A DNA stretch of 64,000 bases, from assembly GCF_000620645.1 (NCBI RefSeq), contig NZ_KK211160.1, forward strand, positions 248,001 to 312,000, given 5' to 3'. Positions 26,706-35,197 of the stretch are shown one piece after another. The stretch's first letter is position 1; the number at the start of each line of letters is the position of its first letter. The notes beneath the pieces were generated by a model. The model worked only from the letters and a program-made list of their open reading frames with translations, was not told the origin of the DNA and did not search any database. The position numbers and the translations under genes were made by a program. This DNA comes from Nocardioides sp. URHA0032 (GTDB lineage Bacteria > Actinomycetota > Actinomycetes > Propionibacteriales > Nocardioidaceae).

Positions 26706-27305
26706 TTGTACGAAGGAATCGTCCAGGACCTCATCGACGAGCTCGGCAGGCTGCCGGGCGTCGGTCCCAAGAGCGCGCAGCGGATCGCGTTCCACCTGCT
26801 GCAGTCCGACCCGGTCGACGTACGCCGGCTCGCGGACGTGCTGCTCGAGGTCAAGGCCAAGGTCAAGTTCTGCAGCATCTGCTTCAACGTCTCCGAGGAC
26901 GAGCAGTGCCGCATCTGCCGCGACCCGCGACGCGACCCGTCGGTGCTGTGCGTCGTCGAGGAGTACAAGGACGTCGTCGCGATCGAGCGGACCCGCGAGT
27001 TCCGGGGCCGCTACCACGTGCTCGGCGGCGCGATCTCGCCGATCGACGGCATCGGGCCGGACCAGCTGCGGATCCGCGAGCTGATGGTCCGGCTGTCCGA
27101 CGGCACCATCACCGAGACCATCCTGGCCACCGACCCGAACCTCGAGGGCGAGGCCACCGCGACGTACCTCACGCGGATGTTGAAGCCACTCGGGTTGCGC
27201 GTGACGCGTCTGGCGAGTGGACTGCCGGTAGGTGGCGACCTGGAGTACGCCGACGAGGTGACGCTGGGCCGCGCGTTCGCAGGGAGGCGATCCGCAGATG
27301 ACTGA
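26706..27305 (+). CDS. recR: Recombination mediator RecR
   Basis: A 199-residue protein of standard RecR length. The helix-hairpin-helix LPGVGPKSAQR is at residues 16-26, the zinc finger cysteines are C56, C59, C68 and C71, and a Toprim domain follows. It loads RecA at single-stranded gaps with RecO and RecF. The start is a TTG at 26706: it gives MYEGIVQDLIDELGRLPGVG, the family N-terminus. Starting further upstream would run into ybaB. It overlaps the next gene by 8 bases. Confidence 0.95.
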   Translation: MYEGIVQDLIDELGRLPGVGPKSAQRIAFHLLQSDPVDVRRLADVLLEVKAKVKFCSICFNVSEDEQCRICRDPRRDPSVLCVVEEYKDVVAIERTREFRGRYHVLGGAISPIDGIGPDQLRIRELMVRLSDGTITETILATDPNLEGEATATYLTRMLKPLGLRVTRLASGLPVGGDLEYADEVTLGRAFAGRRSADD

Positions 27306-27891
27306 GACCACGATCGACAACGAGACCGAGGACTTCGCGCAGCAGATCGCCGACCAGGTCGCGAGCTTCCTGGTCGCGCTGCGGGAGATCGCGCGCGAGA
27401 ACGACGGCGGGCGGGCCATCTCGCTGCTGCTGCTCGAGATCAGCCAGGTGCTGCTCGCGGGCGCCCGGCTGGGGGCGCAGCGCGACTTCACGCCGATCGG
27501 TGACTACCAGCCGGACGTCGGCCCGGAGGCCGACCTGGACGCGATGCGGCTCCGGCTGGCCGAGATGCTCGGCCCGGTCGACCCCTACGCCTACGTGTTC
27601 GACCCCTACGTCCCGGAGCTCGTCGTCGGCCGGCTCTCTGACGACCTCACCAGCATCGCCACGGACCTCGAGAACGGCCTGCGCCACTACCGGCTCGGCA
27701 ACGTCGAGGAGGCGCTGTGGTGGTGGCAGTTCTCCTACGTCTCCTCGTGGGGCAACCTGGCCGGCGTCGCGCTCAACGCGCTGCTGTCCGTCGTCGCCCA
27801 CGACCGCCTCGACACCGAGGTCGCGGACGAGGACGAGCTCCTCGAGGTCGTCGATGAGATGCTCGACGGAGACGCCGCGCCCCCTCGGTAG
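27298..27891 (+). CDS. DUF5063 domain protein
   Basis: A 197-residue acidic soluble protein. Conserved-looking blocks include FAQQIADQVASFLVALREIA, an ISLLLLEISQVLLAGARLGA helix, a VFDPY repeat and EALWWWQFSYVSSWGN. It matches the DUF5063 family that follows recR in many actinobacteria. The function is unknown. Coupling to recR by overlap suggests shared expression and perhaps a DNA metabolism role, which is only inference. Confidence 0.8.
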   Translation: MTETTIDNETEDFAQQIADQVASFLVALREIARENDGGRAISLLLLEISQVLLAGARLGAQRDFTPIGDYQPDVGPEADLDAMRLRLAEMLGPVDPYAYVFDPYVPELVVGRLSDDLTSIATDLENGLRHYRLGNVEEALWWWQFSYVSSWGNLAGVALNALLSVVAHDRLDTEVADEDELLEVVDEMLDGDAAPPR

Positions 27892-27933
27892 ACTCGACGA
27901 CTGGCAGGAGCGTCGATCCAGTAGGGACCAACC

Positions 27934-29208
27934 GTGGGCATTGTCGTCCAGAAGTACGGCGGATCGTCGGTCGCCGACCCCAGCGCGATCAAGCGGGTCG
28001 CCCGCCGGATCGTGGACGCCAAGAAGGCCGGCCACGATGTGGTCGTCGCGGTATCGGCGATGGGCGACACGACCGATGAGCTCATCGACAAGGCGCAGGC
28101 GGTCAGCCCGGCGCCGCCCGCCCGCGAGCTCGACATGCTGCTCACCGCGGGCGAGCGGATCTCGATGGCGCTGGTCGCGATGGCGATCTCCGACCTGGGC
28201 TACAGCGCCCGATCGTTCACCGGCTCCCAGGCCGGCGTGATCACCGACTCGGTGCACGGCAGGGCCAAGATCATCGACGTGACGCCCGGCCGGATCGAGT
28301 CGGCGATCGCCGAGGGCCACATCGTGATCGTCGCCGGCTTCCAGGGCGTCTCCCAGGACACCAAGGAGATCACCACGCTCGGCCGCGGCGGCACGGACAC
28401 GACCGCGGTCGCGCTGGCCGCGGCCCTCGGCGCCGAGGTCTGCGAGATCTACACCGACGTCGACGGCGTCTTCACCGCCGACCCGCGGATCGTGCCGGCG
28501 GCGCGCAAGCTCGACCGCGTGGCGACCGAGGAGATGCTGGAGATGGCGGCCTCCGGCGCGAAGATCCTGCACCTGCGGTGCGTCGAGTACGCCCGCCGTT
28601 ACGACATCCCGATCCACGTGCGGTCCTCGTTCTCCCACAAGGAGGGGACCTGGGTCATCCCGGACAGCCAGGCAGGAGAGGTCCAGATGGAGCAGGCGAT
28701 CATCGCCGGCGTCGCCCACGACCGGAGCGAGGCCAAGATCACCGTCGTCGGGGTGCCCGACAAGGTGGGTGAGGCGGCCCGCATCTTCGAGGCGCTCGCC
28801 GCGACCGAGGTCAACATCGACATGGTCGTCCAGAACGTGTCGGCCGCTGCCACCGGGCTGACCGACATCTCGTTCACGCTGCCGCGTGCCGACGGTCAGG
28901 CAGCCATGGGCGCACTGGCGCGGATCCAGGACGAGGTCGGCTACGACAAGCTCCTGTACGACGACCAGATCGGGAAGGTGTCGCTGATCGGCGCCGGCAT
29001 GAGGTCGCACCCGGGCATCACCGCGAAGTTCTTCGCCTCCCTGGCGTCCGCGGGCGTGAACATCGAGATGATCTCCACCTCCGAGATCCGGATCTCGGTG
29101 ATCGTCGACGAGGCGCAGGTCGACGACGCGGTCCGCGCGACGCACACGGCCTTCGACCTGGACGCCGCCGAGGTCGAGGCGGTCGTGTACGGCGGGACCG
29201 GACGATGA
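27934..29208 (+). CDS. lysC: Aspartate kinase, alpha subunit
   Basis: A 424-residue enzyme that phosphorylates aspartate, the first step toward lysine, threonine and methionine. KYGGSSV at residues 7-13 opens the kinase domain. Two ACT domains fill the C-terminal 160 residues and bind the feedback inhibitors. The GTG at 27934 lies 10 bases after AGGGA, and a TAGACT -10-like element (27889-27894) overlaps the preceding stop. The 3' end overlaps asd by 4 bases. An internal start at 28687 would yield a separate beta subunit. Confidence 0.96.
   Translation: MGIVVQKYGGSSVADPSAIKRVARRIVDAKKAGHDVVVAVSAMGDTTDELIDKAQAVSPAPPARELDMLLTAGERISMALVAMAISDLGYSARSFTGSQAGVITDSVHGRAKIIDVTPGRIESAIAEGHIVIVAGFQGVSQDTKEITTLGRGGTDTTAVALAAALGAEVCEIYTDVDGVFTADPRIVPAARKLDRVATEEMLEMAASGAKILHLRCVEYARRYDIPIHVRSSFSHKEGTWVIPDSQAGEVQMEQAIIAGVAHDRSEAKITVVGVPDKVGEAARIFEALAATEVNIDMVVQNVSAAATGLTDISFTLPRADGQAAMGALARIQDEVGYDKLLYDDQIGKVSLIGAGMRSHPGITAKFFASLASAGVNIEMISTSEIRISVIVDEAQVDDAVRATHTAFDLDAAEVEAVVYGGTGR
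28687..29208 (+). CDS. Aspartate kinase beta subunit from an internal start
   Basis: An in-frame ATG at 28687 inside lysC follows AGGAG 10 bases upstream. It would make a 173-residue protein of the two ACT domains, beginning MEQAIIAGVAHDRSEAK. This matches the position and length (about 172 residues) of the beta subunit of Corynebacterium glutamicum LysC, where alpha and beta form the regulated heterotetramer. The site is seen directly; expression is inferred. Confidence 0.65.
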   Translation: MEQAIIAGVAHDRSEAKITVVGVPDKVGEAARIFEALAATEVNIDMVVQNVSAAATGLTDISFTLPRADGQAAMGALARIQDEVGYDKLLYDDQIGKVSLIGAGMRSHPGITAKFFASLASAGVNIEMISTSEIRISVIVDEAQVDDAVRATHTAFDLDAAEVEAVVYGGTGR

Positions 29209-30242
29209 GCGGCCGGACCCTCGACGTCGGCGTCGTCGGCGCCACCGGCCAGGTCGGCGTCGCGATGCGCCAGATCCTCGAGGAGCGTGGATTCCCGGTC
29301 GGCCAGGTGCGCTTCTTCGCCTCCGCCAGGTCTGCCGGCACCGTCCTGCCGTTCGCGGGCCGGGAGATCACCGTCGAGGACGCGTCGATCGCCGACCCGA
29401 GCGGGCTGGACGTCGCGCTGTTCTCCGCCGGCGCCAGCACCTCCAGGGCCCTGGTGCCGAGGTTCGTCGACGCCGGCGTGGTCGTGGTGGACAACTCCAG
29501 CGCGTTCCGCAAGGACCCCGCGATCCCGCTGGTGGTCGCCGAGGTCAACCCGGAGGCCGCGCGGGCCGTGCTCGATGCCGGCCGGGGCATCATCGCCAAC
29601 CCGAACTGCACCACGATGGCCGCGATGCCGGTGCTCAAGCCGCTGCACGACGAGGCGGGCCTGGTCCGCCTGATCGCCTCGACCTACCAGGCCGTGTCGG
29701 GCTCCGGGGTCGCCGGCGTCGAGGAGCTGGCCACCCAGGTCGCTGCGGCCGGCGACAAGGCGCGGGAGCTCGCCTACGACGGCGAGGCGGTCGCCTTCCC
29801 CGAGCCGGTCATCTACGCGCGGAACATCGCCTACAACGTGCTCCCGTTCGCGGGCTCGATCGTCGACGACGGCCAGTTCGAGACCGATGAGGAGCAAAAG
29901 CTCCGCAACGAGTCCCGCAAGATCCTCGGCATCCCCGACCTGCGGGTCTCCGGCACCTGTGTCCGGGTCCCCGTGTTCACCGGCCACTCGCTGTCGCTGA
30001 ACGTCGAGTTCGCGCGCCCGCTCTCAGTGGCGCGCGCGCTCGAGCTGCTCGGCGACGCCCCGGGGGTGGAGGTCACCGACATCCCGAACCCCCTGCTCGC
30101 CGCGGGCAAGGACCCGTCGTACGTCGGTCGGGTCCGCCAGGACGGCGATCGCGGGCTCGCGCTGTTCGTCTCGAACGACAACCTGCGCAAGGGCGCCGCT
30201 CTCAACACCGTGCAGATCGCGGAGCTGCTGGCCGGGCGGTAG
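29205..30242 (+). CDS. asd: Aspartate-semialdehyde dehydrogenase
   Basis: A 345-residue NADP-dependent enzyme that reduces aspartyl phosphate to the semialdehyde. GATGQVG near residues 10-16 binds the cofactor, and the catalytic cysteine is C135 in NPNCTTM. It is coupled to lysC by an ATGA overlap, so the first two steps of the aspartate pathway are made together. Length and motifs are normal. Confidence 0.96.
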   Translation: MSGRTLDVGVVGATGQVGVAMRQILEERGFPVGQVRFFASARSAGTVLPFAGREITVEDASIADPSGLDVALFSAGASTSRALVPRFVDAGVVVVDNSSAFRKDPAIPLVVAEVNPEAARAVLDAGRGIIANPNCTTMAAMPVLKPLHDEAGLVRLIASTYQAVSGSGVAGVEELATQVAAAGDKARELAYDGEAVAFPEPVIYARNIAYNVLPFAGSIVDDGQFETDEEQKLRNESRKILGIPDLRVSGTCVRVPVFTGHSLSLNVEFARPLSVARALELLGDAPGVEVTDIPNPLLAAGKDPSYVGRVRQDGDRGLALFVSNDNLRKGAALNTVQIAELLAGR

Positions 30243-30249
30243 GCGCCCG

Positions 30250-30855
30250 TCAGTCCCGGGGTGGCTCGACGAAGGTGCGCGTCACCCAGTGCGCGACGCC
30301 GAAGGTGAGCGCGCAGATCAACGGCACGACCACGACCATGGAGCGGTCCAGCAGGTGGTCGACGAGCACGAGCAGGGCGATCACGACCGCGAGGCCGAGG
30401 CCGAGGAAGCTGGTGCTCGCCGGATCGGGCACGCGCAGCAGCCTCAGCAGCAGCCAGCCCACCAGCACCAGGACGACGAGGATCAGGCCGAGCATGGGGT
30501 AGCCGACGTCCCCGCACGACGAGGTGCCCTGGACGCGCTCGCAGGAGCGCAGCGAGGCCCACGTCAGGCCGACGATGCCCAGGCCGACCACGAGGCCGGT
30601 GAGCACGGCGGCGGCCATGCCACCGGGCTCGCGCTCCCGTCGTGCCTTGCGGCGGGGCTCGGGCTCCGGGGCGGGCTCGATCCCCGGGTACGGCTCCGGC
30701 CTCGGATCGTCGACGACGACCGGCCGGGTCTCCTCGACGGGCGGCACCGGGACCGGCTCCGGCGCGGGTGCTGGTTCCGCGGGTGGACGCTTGCGCCGCC
30801 GCAGGCTGAGCTTCGGCAGCTCCAGCGACGGCTGGTCCTTATCGGGGTCCGCCAT
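30250..30855 (-). CDS. Hypothetical membrane protein with a proline-rich cytoplasmic region
   Basis: A 201-residue protein. Residues 1-75 are hydrophilic, rich in Pro, Glu and Arg, including several PEP and RRKR runs. About four hydrophobic segments follow, for example VLTGLVVGLGIVGLTWAS and LGLILVVLVLVGWLLLRLL. Two cysteines flank the first predicted outer loop. No family is recognised. ATG at 30855 was chosen because the upstream extension overlaps the tRNA-Pro terminator. It is convergent with asd. Confidence 0.65.
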   Translation of the reverse strand: MADPDKDQPSLELPKLSLRRRKRPPAEPAPAPEPVPVPPVEETRPVVVDDPRPEPYPGIEPAPEPEPRRKARREREPGGMAAAVLTGLVVGLGIVGLTWASLRSCERVQGTSSCGDVGYPMLGLILVVLVLVGWLLLRLLRVPDPASTSFLGLGLAVVIALLVLVDHLLDRSMVVVVPLICALTFGVAHWVTRTFVEPPRD

Positions 30856-30895
30856 GTCCGGCAGTCTCCCACGGAGGACGCCTCCGGAAACGGGA

Positions 30896-30930
30896 CAGGG
30901 CCCGGGTCCGCGATGCGGATCCGGGCCCTG
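30896..30930 (-). terminator. Terminator of tRNA-Pro
   Basis: A 16-bp stem (30896-30911 with 30915-30930, one G-T pair) around a GAT loop lies 4 bases downstream of the tRNA on its strand. Confidence 0.75.
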
Positions 30931-30934
30931 CACA

Positions 30935-31011
30935 TGGTCGGGCTGACAGGATTTGAACCTGCGGCCTCCTCGTCCCGAACGAGGCGCGCTACCAAGCTGC
31001 GCCACAGCCCG
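30935..31011 (-). tRNA. tRNA-Pro(CGG)
   Basis: A 77-nucleotide tRNA on the minus strand with an encoded CCA end. The acceptor stem is CGGGCTG/CAGCCCG with discriminator A. The anticodon stem CCTCG/CGAGG holds loop TTCGGGA, anticodon CGG. The T loop GTTCAAATC is intact. A strong terminator follows at once. Confidence 0.97.
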
Positions 31012-31075
31012 ATCGGCTCACCGGAGCGAGCCGGGGGCAACCATACCCGAGCACGTCCGGCCTCCTGAAATCGGT

Positions 31076-32002
31076 TCAGCCCGTGGCGTCGACGAGTGTC
31101 AGGAGGGTCGCCTCGGGGCGACACGCGACGCGGATCCGGGCGTACGGGCTGGTGCCGAGCCCGGCCGACACGTGCAGCCACGAGGAGCCGGCGTCGCCGG
31201 GCCGCGACGCCGCCGGGTGCCGGTGCAGGCCCTTCGCGCGCGCCGGCTCGAGGTCGCAGTTCGTGGTCAGCGCGCCGATGCGCGGCAGGCACACCTGGCC
31301 GCCGTGGGTGTGCCCGGCCAGCACCGCGTCGTACCCGTCGGCGGCGAACCGGTCCAGCACCCGCACGTACGGCGCGTGCGCGATCCCGAGGCGGACGTCG
31401 GCGTCCGGGTCGGCCGGTCCCGCGACGTCCTCGAGGCGGTCGTAGCCGAGGTGCGGGTCGTCCACGCCCGCGAACGCGATCCGCAGGCCGCGGACCTCGA
31501 GCGTCGTGCGGGTGTTGGTGAGGTCGGTCCAGCCGGCGTCGGTGAAGGCGCTGCGCAGCTCGCGCCAGGGGAGCTGGGGGACGTCGGTGTGCCGCCTGCC
31601 GTCGTCGGGCAGCAGGTACCGCGCCGGGTTGCGCAACGTCGGGGAGTAGTAGTCGTTCGAGCCGAGGACGAAGGCGCCGGGTGCCTGGAGCAGCTCGCCG
31701 AGCGACTCCACCACCACCGGCACCGCGTCCCGGTGGGCGAGGTTGTCGCCGGTGTCCACGACCAGGTCCGGGCGCAGCCCGGCCAGGTCCCGGAGCCATG
31801 CCTGCTTGCGCCGCTGCCCGGGGGTCATGTGCACGTCGCTGAGGTGCAGCACCCGCAGCGACGGACTGCCCGCCGGCAGCACCGGCACGGTCACCCGGCG
31901 CAGCGTGTAGGCGCGTGACTCGGCCGCGGCGTACGCCGTCAGGCCGGCACCGGCGACGAGGCCGCCGAGGGCGATGCGACGGGCGACGGCCAGGGAGCTC
32001 AC
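31076..32002 (-). CDS. Metallophosphoesterase, Rv3683-type position
   Basis: A 308-residue calcineurin-like phosphoesterase. An N-terminal hydrophobic stretch (9-26) may anchor it. Metal ligands are seen in LSDVHMTPG (D56, H58), DTGDN, GSNDYY and GHTHGGQ; the usual GNH motif is changed to GSND. It would hydrolyse a phosphodiester or phosphomonoester, substrate unknown. The start is GTG. Its place beside the ponA2-like gene matches the mycobacterial neighbourhood. Confidence 0.85.
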   Translation of the reverse strand: MSSLAVARRIALGGLVAGAGLTAYAAAESRAYTLRRVTVPVLPAGSPSLRVLHLSDVHMTPGQRRKQAWLRDLAGLRPDLVVDTGDNLAHRDAVPVVVESLGELLQAPGAFVLGSNDYYSPTLRNPARYLLPDDGRRHTDVPQLPWRELRSAFTDAGWTDLTNTRTTLEVRGLRIAFAGVDDPHLGYDRLEDVAGPADPDADVRLGIAHAPYVRVLDRFAADGYDAVLAGHTHGGQVCLPRIGALTTNCDLEPARAKGLHRHPAASRPGDAGSSWLHVSAGLGTSPYARIRVACRPEATLLTLVDATG

Positions 32003-32038
32003 CCGGGCAAGGCTAGGTCACCGGGCACAATGGCGGTC

Positions 32039-32122
32039 ATGAGCGAGCGAAGCGAGCGAGTCATCCAGCAGGGCGGGACCTGTGCCTCAGGCGCGCACGA
32101 AGCGAAGCGAGTACGCGCATGA
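32039..32122 (+). other. Possible leader peptide ORF made of a GAGCGAAGCGAG repeat
   Basis: An ATG at 32039 opens 27 codons ending in a TGA that overlaps the YqeY ATG by 3 bases. The first codons spell MSERSERVIQ and come from a GAGCGAAGCGAG-type repeat (32041-32060), with a second copy near 32097-32111. Translation here would be coupled to yqeY. No protein function is expected. Confidence 0.35.
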
Positions 32123-32577
32123 GTGCGCTCAAGGACCGACTCCGCGCCGACCTCACTGCCGCCATCAAGTCCCGCGACGAGGTCCGCTCCTCGACGATCC
32201 GGATGGTGCTGACCGCGATCACGAACGCCGAGGTCGCCGGCAAGGAGGCTCGCGAGCTCACCGACGACGACATCATCGGCGTGCTCTCGACCGAGGCGAA
32301 GAAGCGCCGGGAGGCGGCGACCGCGTTCGCCGACGGCGGCCGCGCCGAGATGGCCGAGAAGGAGACCGCCGAGGCCGGGGTGATCGCCGACTACCTGCCC
32401 GCGCAGCTGAGCGAGCAGGAGATCGCCGACCTCGTCACCTCCGCGATCGCCCAGACCGGCGCGGCCGGTGAGGGCATGAAGGCGATGGGCAAGGTGATGG
32501 GGATGATCCAGCCCCAGACCAAGGGCCGGGCCGACGGTGGCGCGGTCGCCGCGGAGGTACGCCGCCAGCTGGGCTGA
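32119..32577 (+). CDS. GatB/YqeY domain protein
   Basis: A 152-residue protein matching stand-alone YqeY, the tRNA-binding tail domain found in GatB. The helix-rich N-terminus (LKDRLRADLTAAIKSRDEVR) and the C-terminal KAMGKVMGMIQPQTKGRADGG are the family hallmarks. The cellular function is unclear; related domains bind tRNA during Asn/Gln-tRNA amidation. The 3' end abuts the convergent PBP gene. Confidence 0.92.
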   Translation: MSALKDRLRADLTAAIKSRDEVRSSTIRMVLTAITNAEVAGKEARELTDDDIIGVLSTEAKKRREAATAFADGGRAEMAEKETAEAGVIADYLPAQLSEQEIADLVTSAIAQTGAAGEGMKAMGKVMGMIQPQTKGRADGGAVAAEVRRQLG

Positions 32578-35001
32578 TCAGTGGCGGTGGCCGCCGCCGT
32601 TCCCGCCGCCGTTCCCGTGGCCGCCCCCGTTGCCGCCGCCGTTGCCGCCGCCCTGGTCACCGCCACCACCGCCACCACCGCTGTGCGTGGGCGGCGGCGG
32701 GACTCCGGTCGACTCGTAGACGGTGACGACCGAGCCGGACGGCGCCGAGGAGCCGCCGGCCGGTGAGGTGTAGGCGACGGTGCCGGCCGGGTTGCTCGAC
32801 GCGGCGGTGCCCGCGTCGATCGGCGTGAATCCGGCGTTCTTGAGGGCGCTCAGGGCCTCGGACATGGTCATCCCGGAGACCGACGGCACCGTGGTCGGCA
32901 CGCCCTGGACCGCGGTGAGGTCCGGCGGTGTGAAGTCCTGGTAGTCGAGGTTGTCGTCGACGACGTGCATCGCCTGGGCCCACATCGGGCCCGCGAAGCC
33001 GGAGCCGGACACCTCGTAGATGTAGTTGCCGTGGATGGTCTGGCCGGCCAGCTCGATCGGCTTCTGGCCGTCCTTGCTCGCGCCGGCGATCATCGCGGCG
33101 GTCGCGATCTGGGGCGTGTAGCCGACGAACCACACGGACTTGCCGTCCTGGGTCGTGCCGGTCTTGCCGGCGGACGGGACGGAGAGGTTCGTGCCACCGA
33201 GGTCGTAGCCGAAGCCACCCGGCTCCTGGACGCCGCGCAGCACGTCGTTGACCGCGTCGGCGGTCGCCGGCGGCAGCGCCTGGGTGCAGTGGCCGTCGTA
33301 CGTCTGGAGCTCGGTGCCGGCCGAGTCGTCGATCGAGGTGACCGGGTGGGAGTCGCAGTGCAGGCCGCGGGCGGCGAACGTCGCGTACGCCTCGGCCATC
33401 TCCAGCGGGCTGGCGTTGGCGATGCCGAGGGTGAACGTCGGCACGCGCTCGGCGCCGTACCCGTGCGAGTCGCCCTTCGGGTCGGTCAGCTCGACGCCGA
33501 GCTTCTTGGCGATCTCGAAGGGCTTGCACACGCCGGTGACCCGCTCGAGCATCGCGTAGAACGTGTTCACCGATTCGCGGGTGCCGCGGTAGATGTCCAT
33601 CGGGCCCGAGGAGGTCGACGTCGACACGTGCCACTCGCCGGCGAAGGAAGGCTGGCCGGGACAGTTCTGGAACTCGTCCTGCGGGATGGTCATCGTGATC
33701 GGCGCGTTGAAGGTGGTGCTCAGGGGCACGCCCTGGTTCACCGCTGCCGCGAGCACGAACGGCTTGAACGTCGACCCCGCCTGGAAGCCCGCGGAGTCGC
33801 CGTACTTCGTGGGGACGGTGTAGTTCAGGAACGTCTCGCCGGCCTTCTCGTCGCGACCCATCGGGCGGGACTGGGCGAGCGCCTCGACCTTGCCGGTGCC
33901 GGGCTCGACCATCGCCATCGCGCCGACGGCCTGGTCCTCCTTGGCGACGTGGTCCCGCACGGCGTTGTCCGCCGCGACCTGGTCGTCCATGTTCAACGTG
34001 GTGTGGATGACGAGGCCGCCGGACTTGAGCAGCTTCTTGCGCTCCTCGACGGTCTTCCCCAGGCTCGGGTCGGCGAGCAGCCAGTTCACGGCGTAGTCGC
34101 AGAAGAACGGCGCCCGGGAGTTGAGGCACCCGTTCTTGGCCGGCTGCACGTGGAGACCGAGGTCCATCTTCTTGGTCTTCTCGGCCTTGGCGTGGCTGAT
34201 GACGTTCAGCTCCGCCATCCGGTCGAGGACGACGTTGCGGCGCTCGAGCGCGGCGTCCGGCGAGTTCGTCGGGTCGTAGCCGGTGGGGTTCTTCACCAAG
34301 CCGGCGAGCATCGCCGACTGGCGCAGGTCGAGGTTCTTCGCGTTGACATTGAAGTAGTGGCGCGCCGCCGACTGGACGCCGTACGTGCCGTCGCCGAAGT
34401 AGGCGATGTTGAGGTAGCGCTCCAGGATCCAGTCCTTGGAGTAGTGCTGCTCGAACGCGATCGCGTAGCGGAGCTCGCGGAGCTTGCGGGCGTAGGTGTC
34501 GTCGGTCGCGGCCTTCTGCTCGGCCTTGGTGTTGGCCTGCGTCAGCAGCGTCATCTTCACCATCTGCTGGGTGATCGAGGAGCCACCCTGGACGACCCCG
34601 CTGTTGGCCTGGTTGGTGATCAGCGCGCGCAGCGTGCCCTTCAGGTCCAGGGCACCGTGCTGGTAGAAGCGGTAGTCCTCGATCGCGACGATCGACTTGA
34701 CCATGGTCCGCGAGATCTGGTCCAGCGAGACGTTGACCCGGTTCTCGTCGTACAGCGTCGCGATGGTGTCGCCGTCCGCGTCCAGGATCTTGGTCTTCTG
34801 CGGCAGCGGGTCGGTCTCGAGCGACGCGGGCAGGTTGTCCATGGTGTCGGCCACCTGCCGGGCACCGATGCCCAGCACCCCGGCGAACGGGATGGCCAGA
34901 CCGGCGACGACGACGCCCATGACGGCGGCGACGGCGACCATCACCCCGAGATGGGAGGCGATACGGCCGGCGGTCAGACGGTCGCTGGACGGCTCGGACA
35001 T
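32578..35001 (-). CDS. Bifunctional penicillin-binding protein with PASTA domain (PonA2-like)
   Basis: An 807-residue class A PBP. A transmembrane helix (about 12-42) is followed by a GT51 glycosyltransferase domain (EDYRFYQHGALDLKG near 107-121) and a transpeptidase domain with GSTFKPF (serine near 410), SVN and KTGTTQDGK (near 612). One PASTA domain covers roughly 690-755. The last 40 residues are a Gly/Asn/His run of unusual composition. It polymerises and cross-links peptidoglycan outside the membrane. Its place next to whiB4 matches ponA2 of mycobacteria. Confidence 0.95.
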   Translation of the reverse strand: MSEPSSDRLTAGRIASHLGVMVAVAAVMGVVVAGLAIPFAGVLGIGARQVADTMDNLPASLETDPLPQKTKILDADGDTIATLYDENRVNVSLDQISRTMVKSIVAIEDYRFYQHGALDLKGTLRALITNQANSGVVQGGSSITQQMVKMTLLTQANTKAEQKAATDDTYARKLRELRYAIAFEQHYSKDWILERYLNIAYFGDGTYGVQSAARHYFNVNAKNLDLRQSAMLAGLVKNPTGYDPTNSPDAALERRNVVLDRMAELNVISHAKAEKTKKMDLGLHVQPAKNGCLNSRAPFFCDYAVNWLLADPSLGKTVEERKKLLKSGGLVIHTTLNMDDQVAADNAVRDHVAKEDQAVGAMAMVEPGTGKVEALAQSRPMGRDEKAGETFLNYTVPTKYGDSAGFQAGSTFKPFVLAAAVNQGVPLSTTFNAPITMTIPQDEFQNCPGQPSFAGEWHVSTSTSSGPMDIYRGTRESVNTFYAMLERVTGVCKPFEIAKKLGVELTDPKGDSHGYGAERVPTFTLGIANASPLEMAEAYATFAARGLHCDSHPVTSIDDSAGTELQTYDGHCTQALPPATADAVNDVLRGVQEPGGFGYDLGGTNLSVPSAGKTGTTQDGKSVWFVGYTPQIATAAMIAGASKDGQKPIELAGQTIHGNYIYEVSGSGFAGPMWAQAMHVVDDNLDYQDFTPPDLTAVQGVPTTVPSVSGMTMSEALSALKNAGFTPIDAGTAASSNPAGTVAYTSPAGGSSAPSGSVVTVYESTGVPPPPTHSGGGGGGGDQGGGNGGGNGGGHGNGGGNGGGHRH

Positions 35002-35034
35002 GGCGCCAAGGGTACGGGAGCGCCCACACCCCTA

Positions 35035-35063
35035 CCTATTCCTAGCACAAGGTAACTAGTCAA
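35035..35063 (-). promoter_or_regulatory. Candidate promoter of the PBP gene
   Basis: On the minus strand TTGACT (35063-35058) is followed after 17 bases by AATAGG (35040-35035), about 34 bases before the ATG. The -35 is good and the -10 poor. The divergent 196-base gap to whiB4 is visibly poorer in GC than its surroundings. Confidence 0.35.
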
Positions 35064-35197
35064 TTCGGACTATGCGGATTGGGCCGGATGTGTCTGCCCC
35101 GATGCTGAACAATTCCTTAACTTCTTTACCGAGGGGATTCATCCCGGGTAGACGTCATGGGGACGCCGCCTATCTCGGACTGATGTGGGGACATCAC

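Noticed and set aside
32581..32766. Low-complexity tandem repeat as a CRISPR or satellite array
   Set aside because: It is the coding sequence of the Gly/Asn/His tail of the PBP on the minus strand, without spacers.
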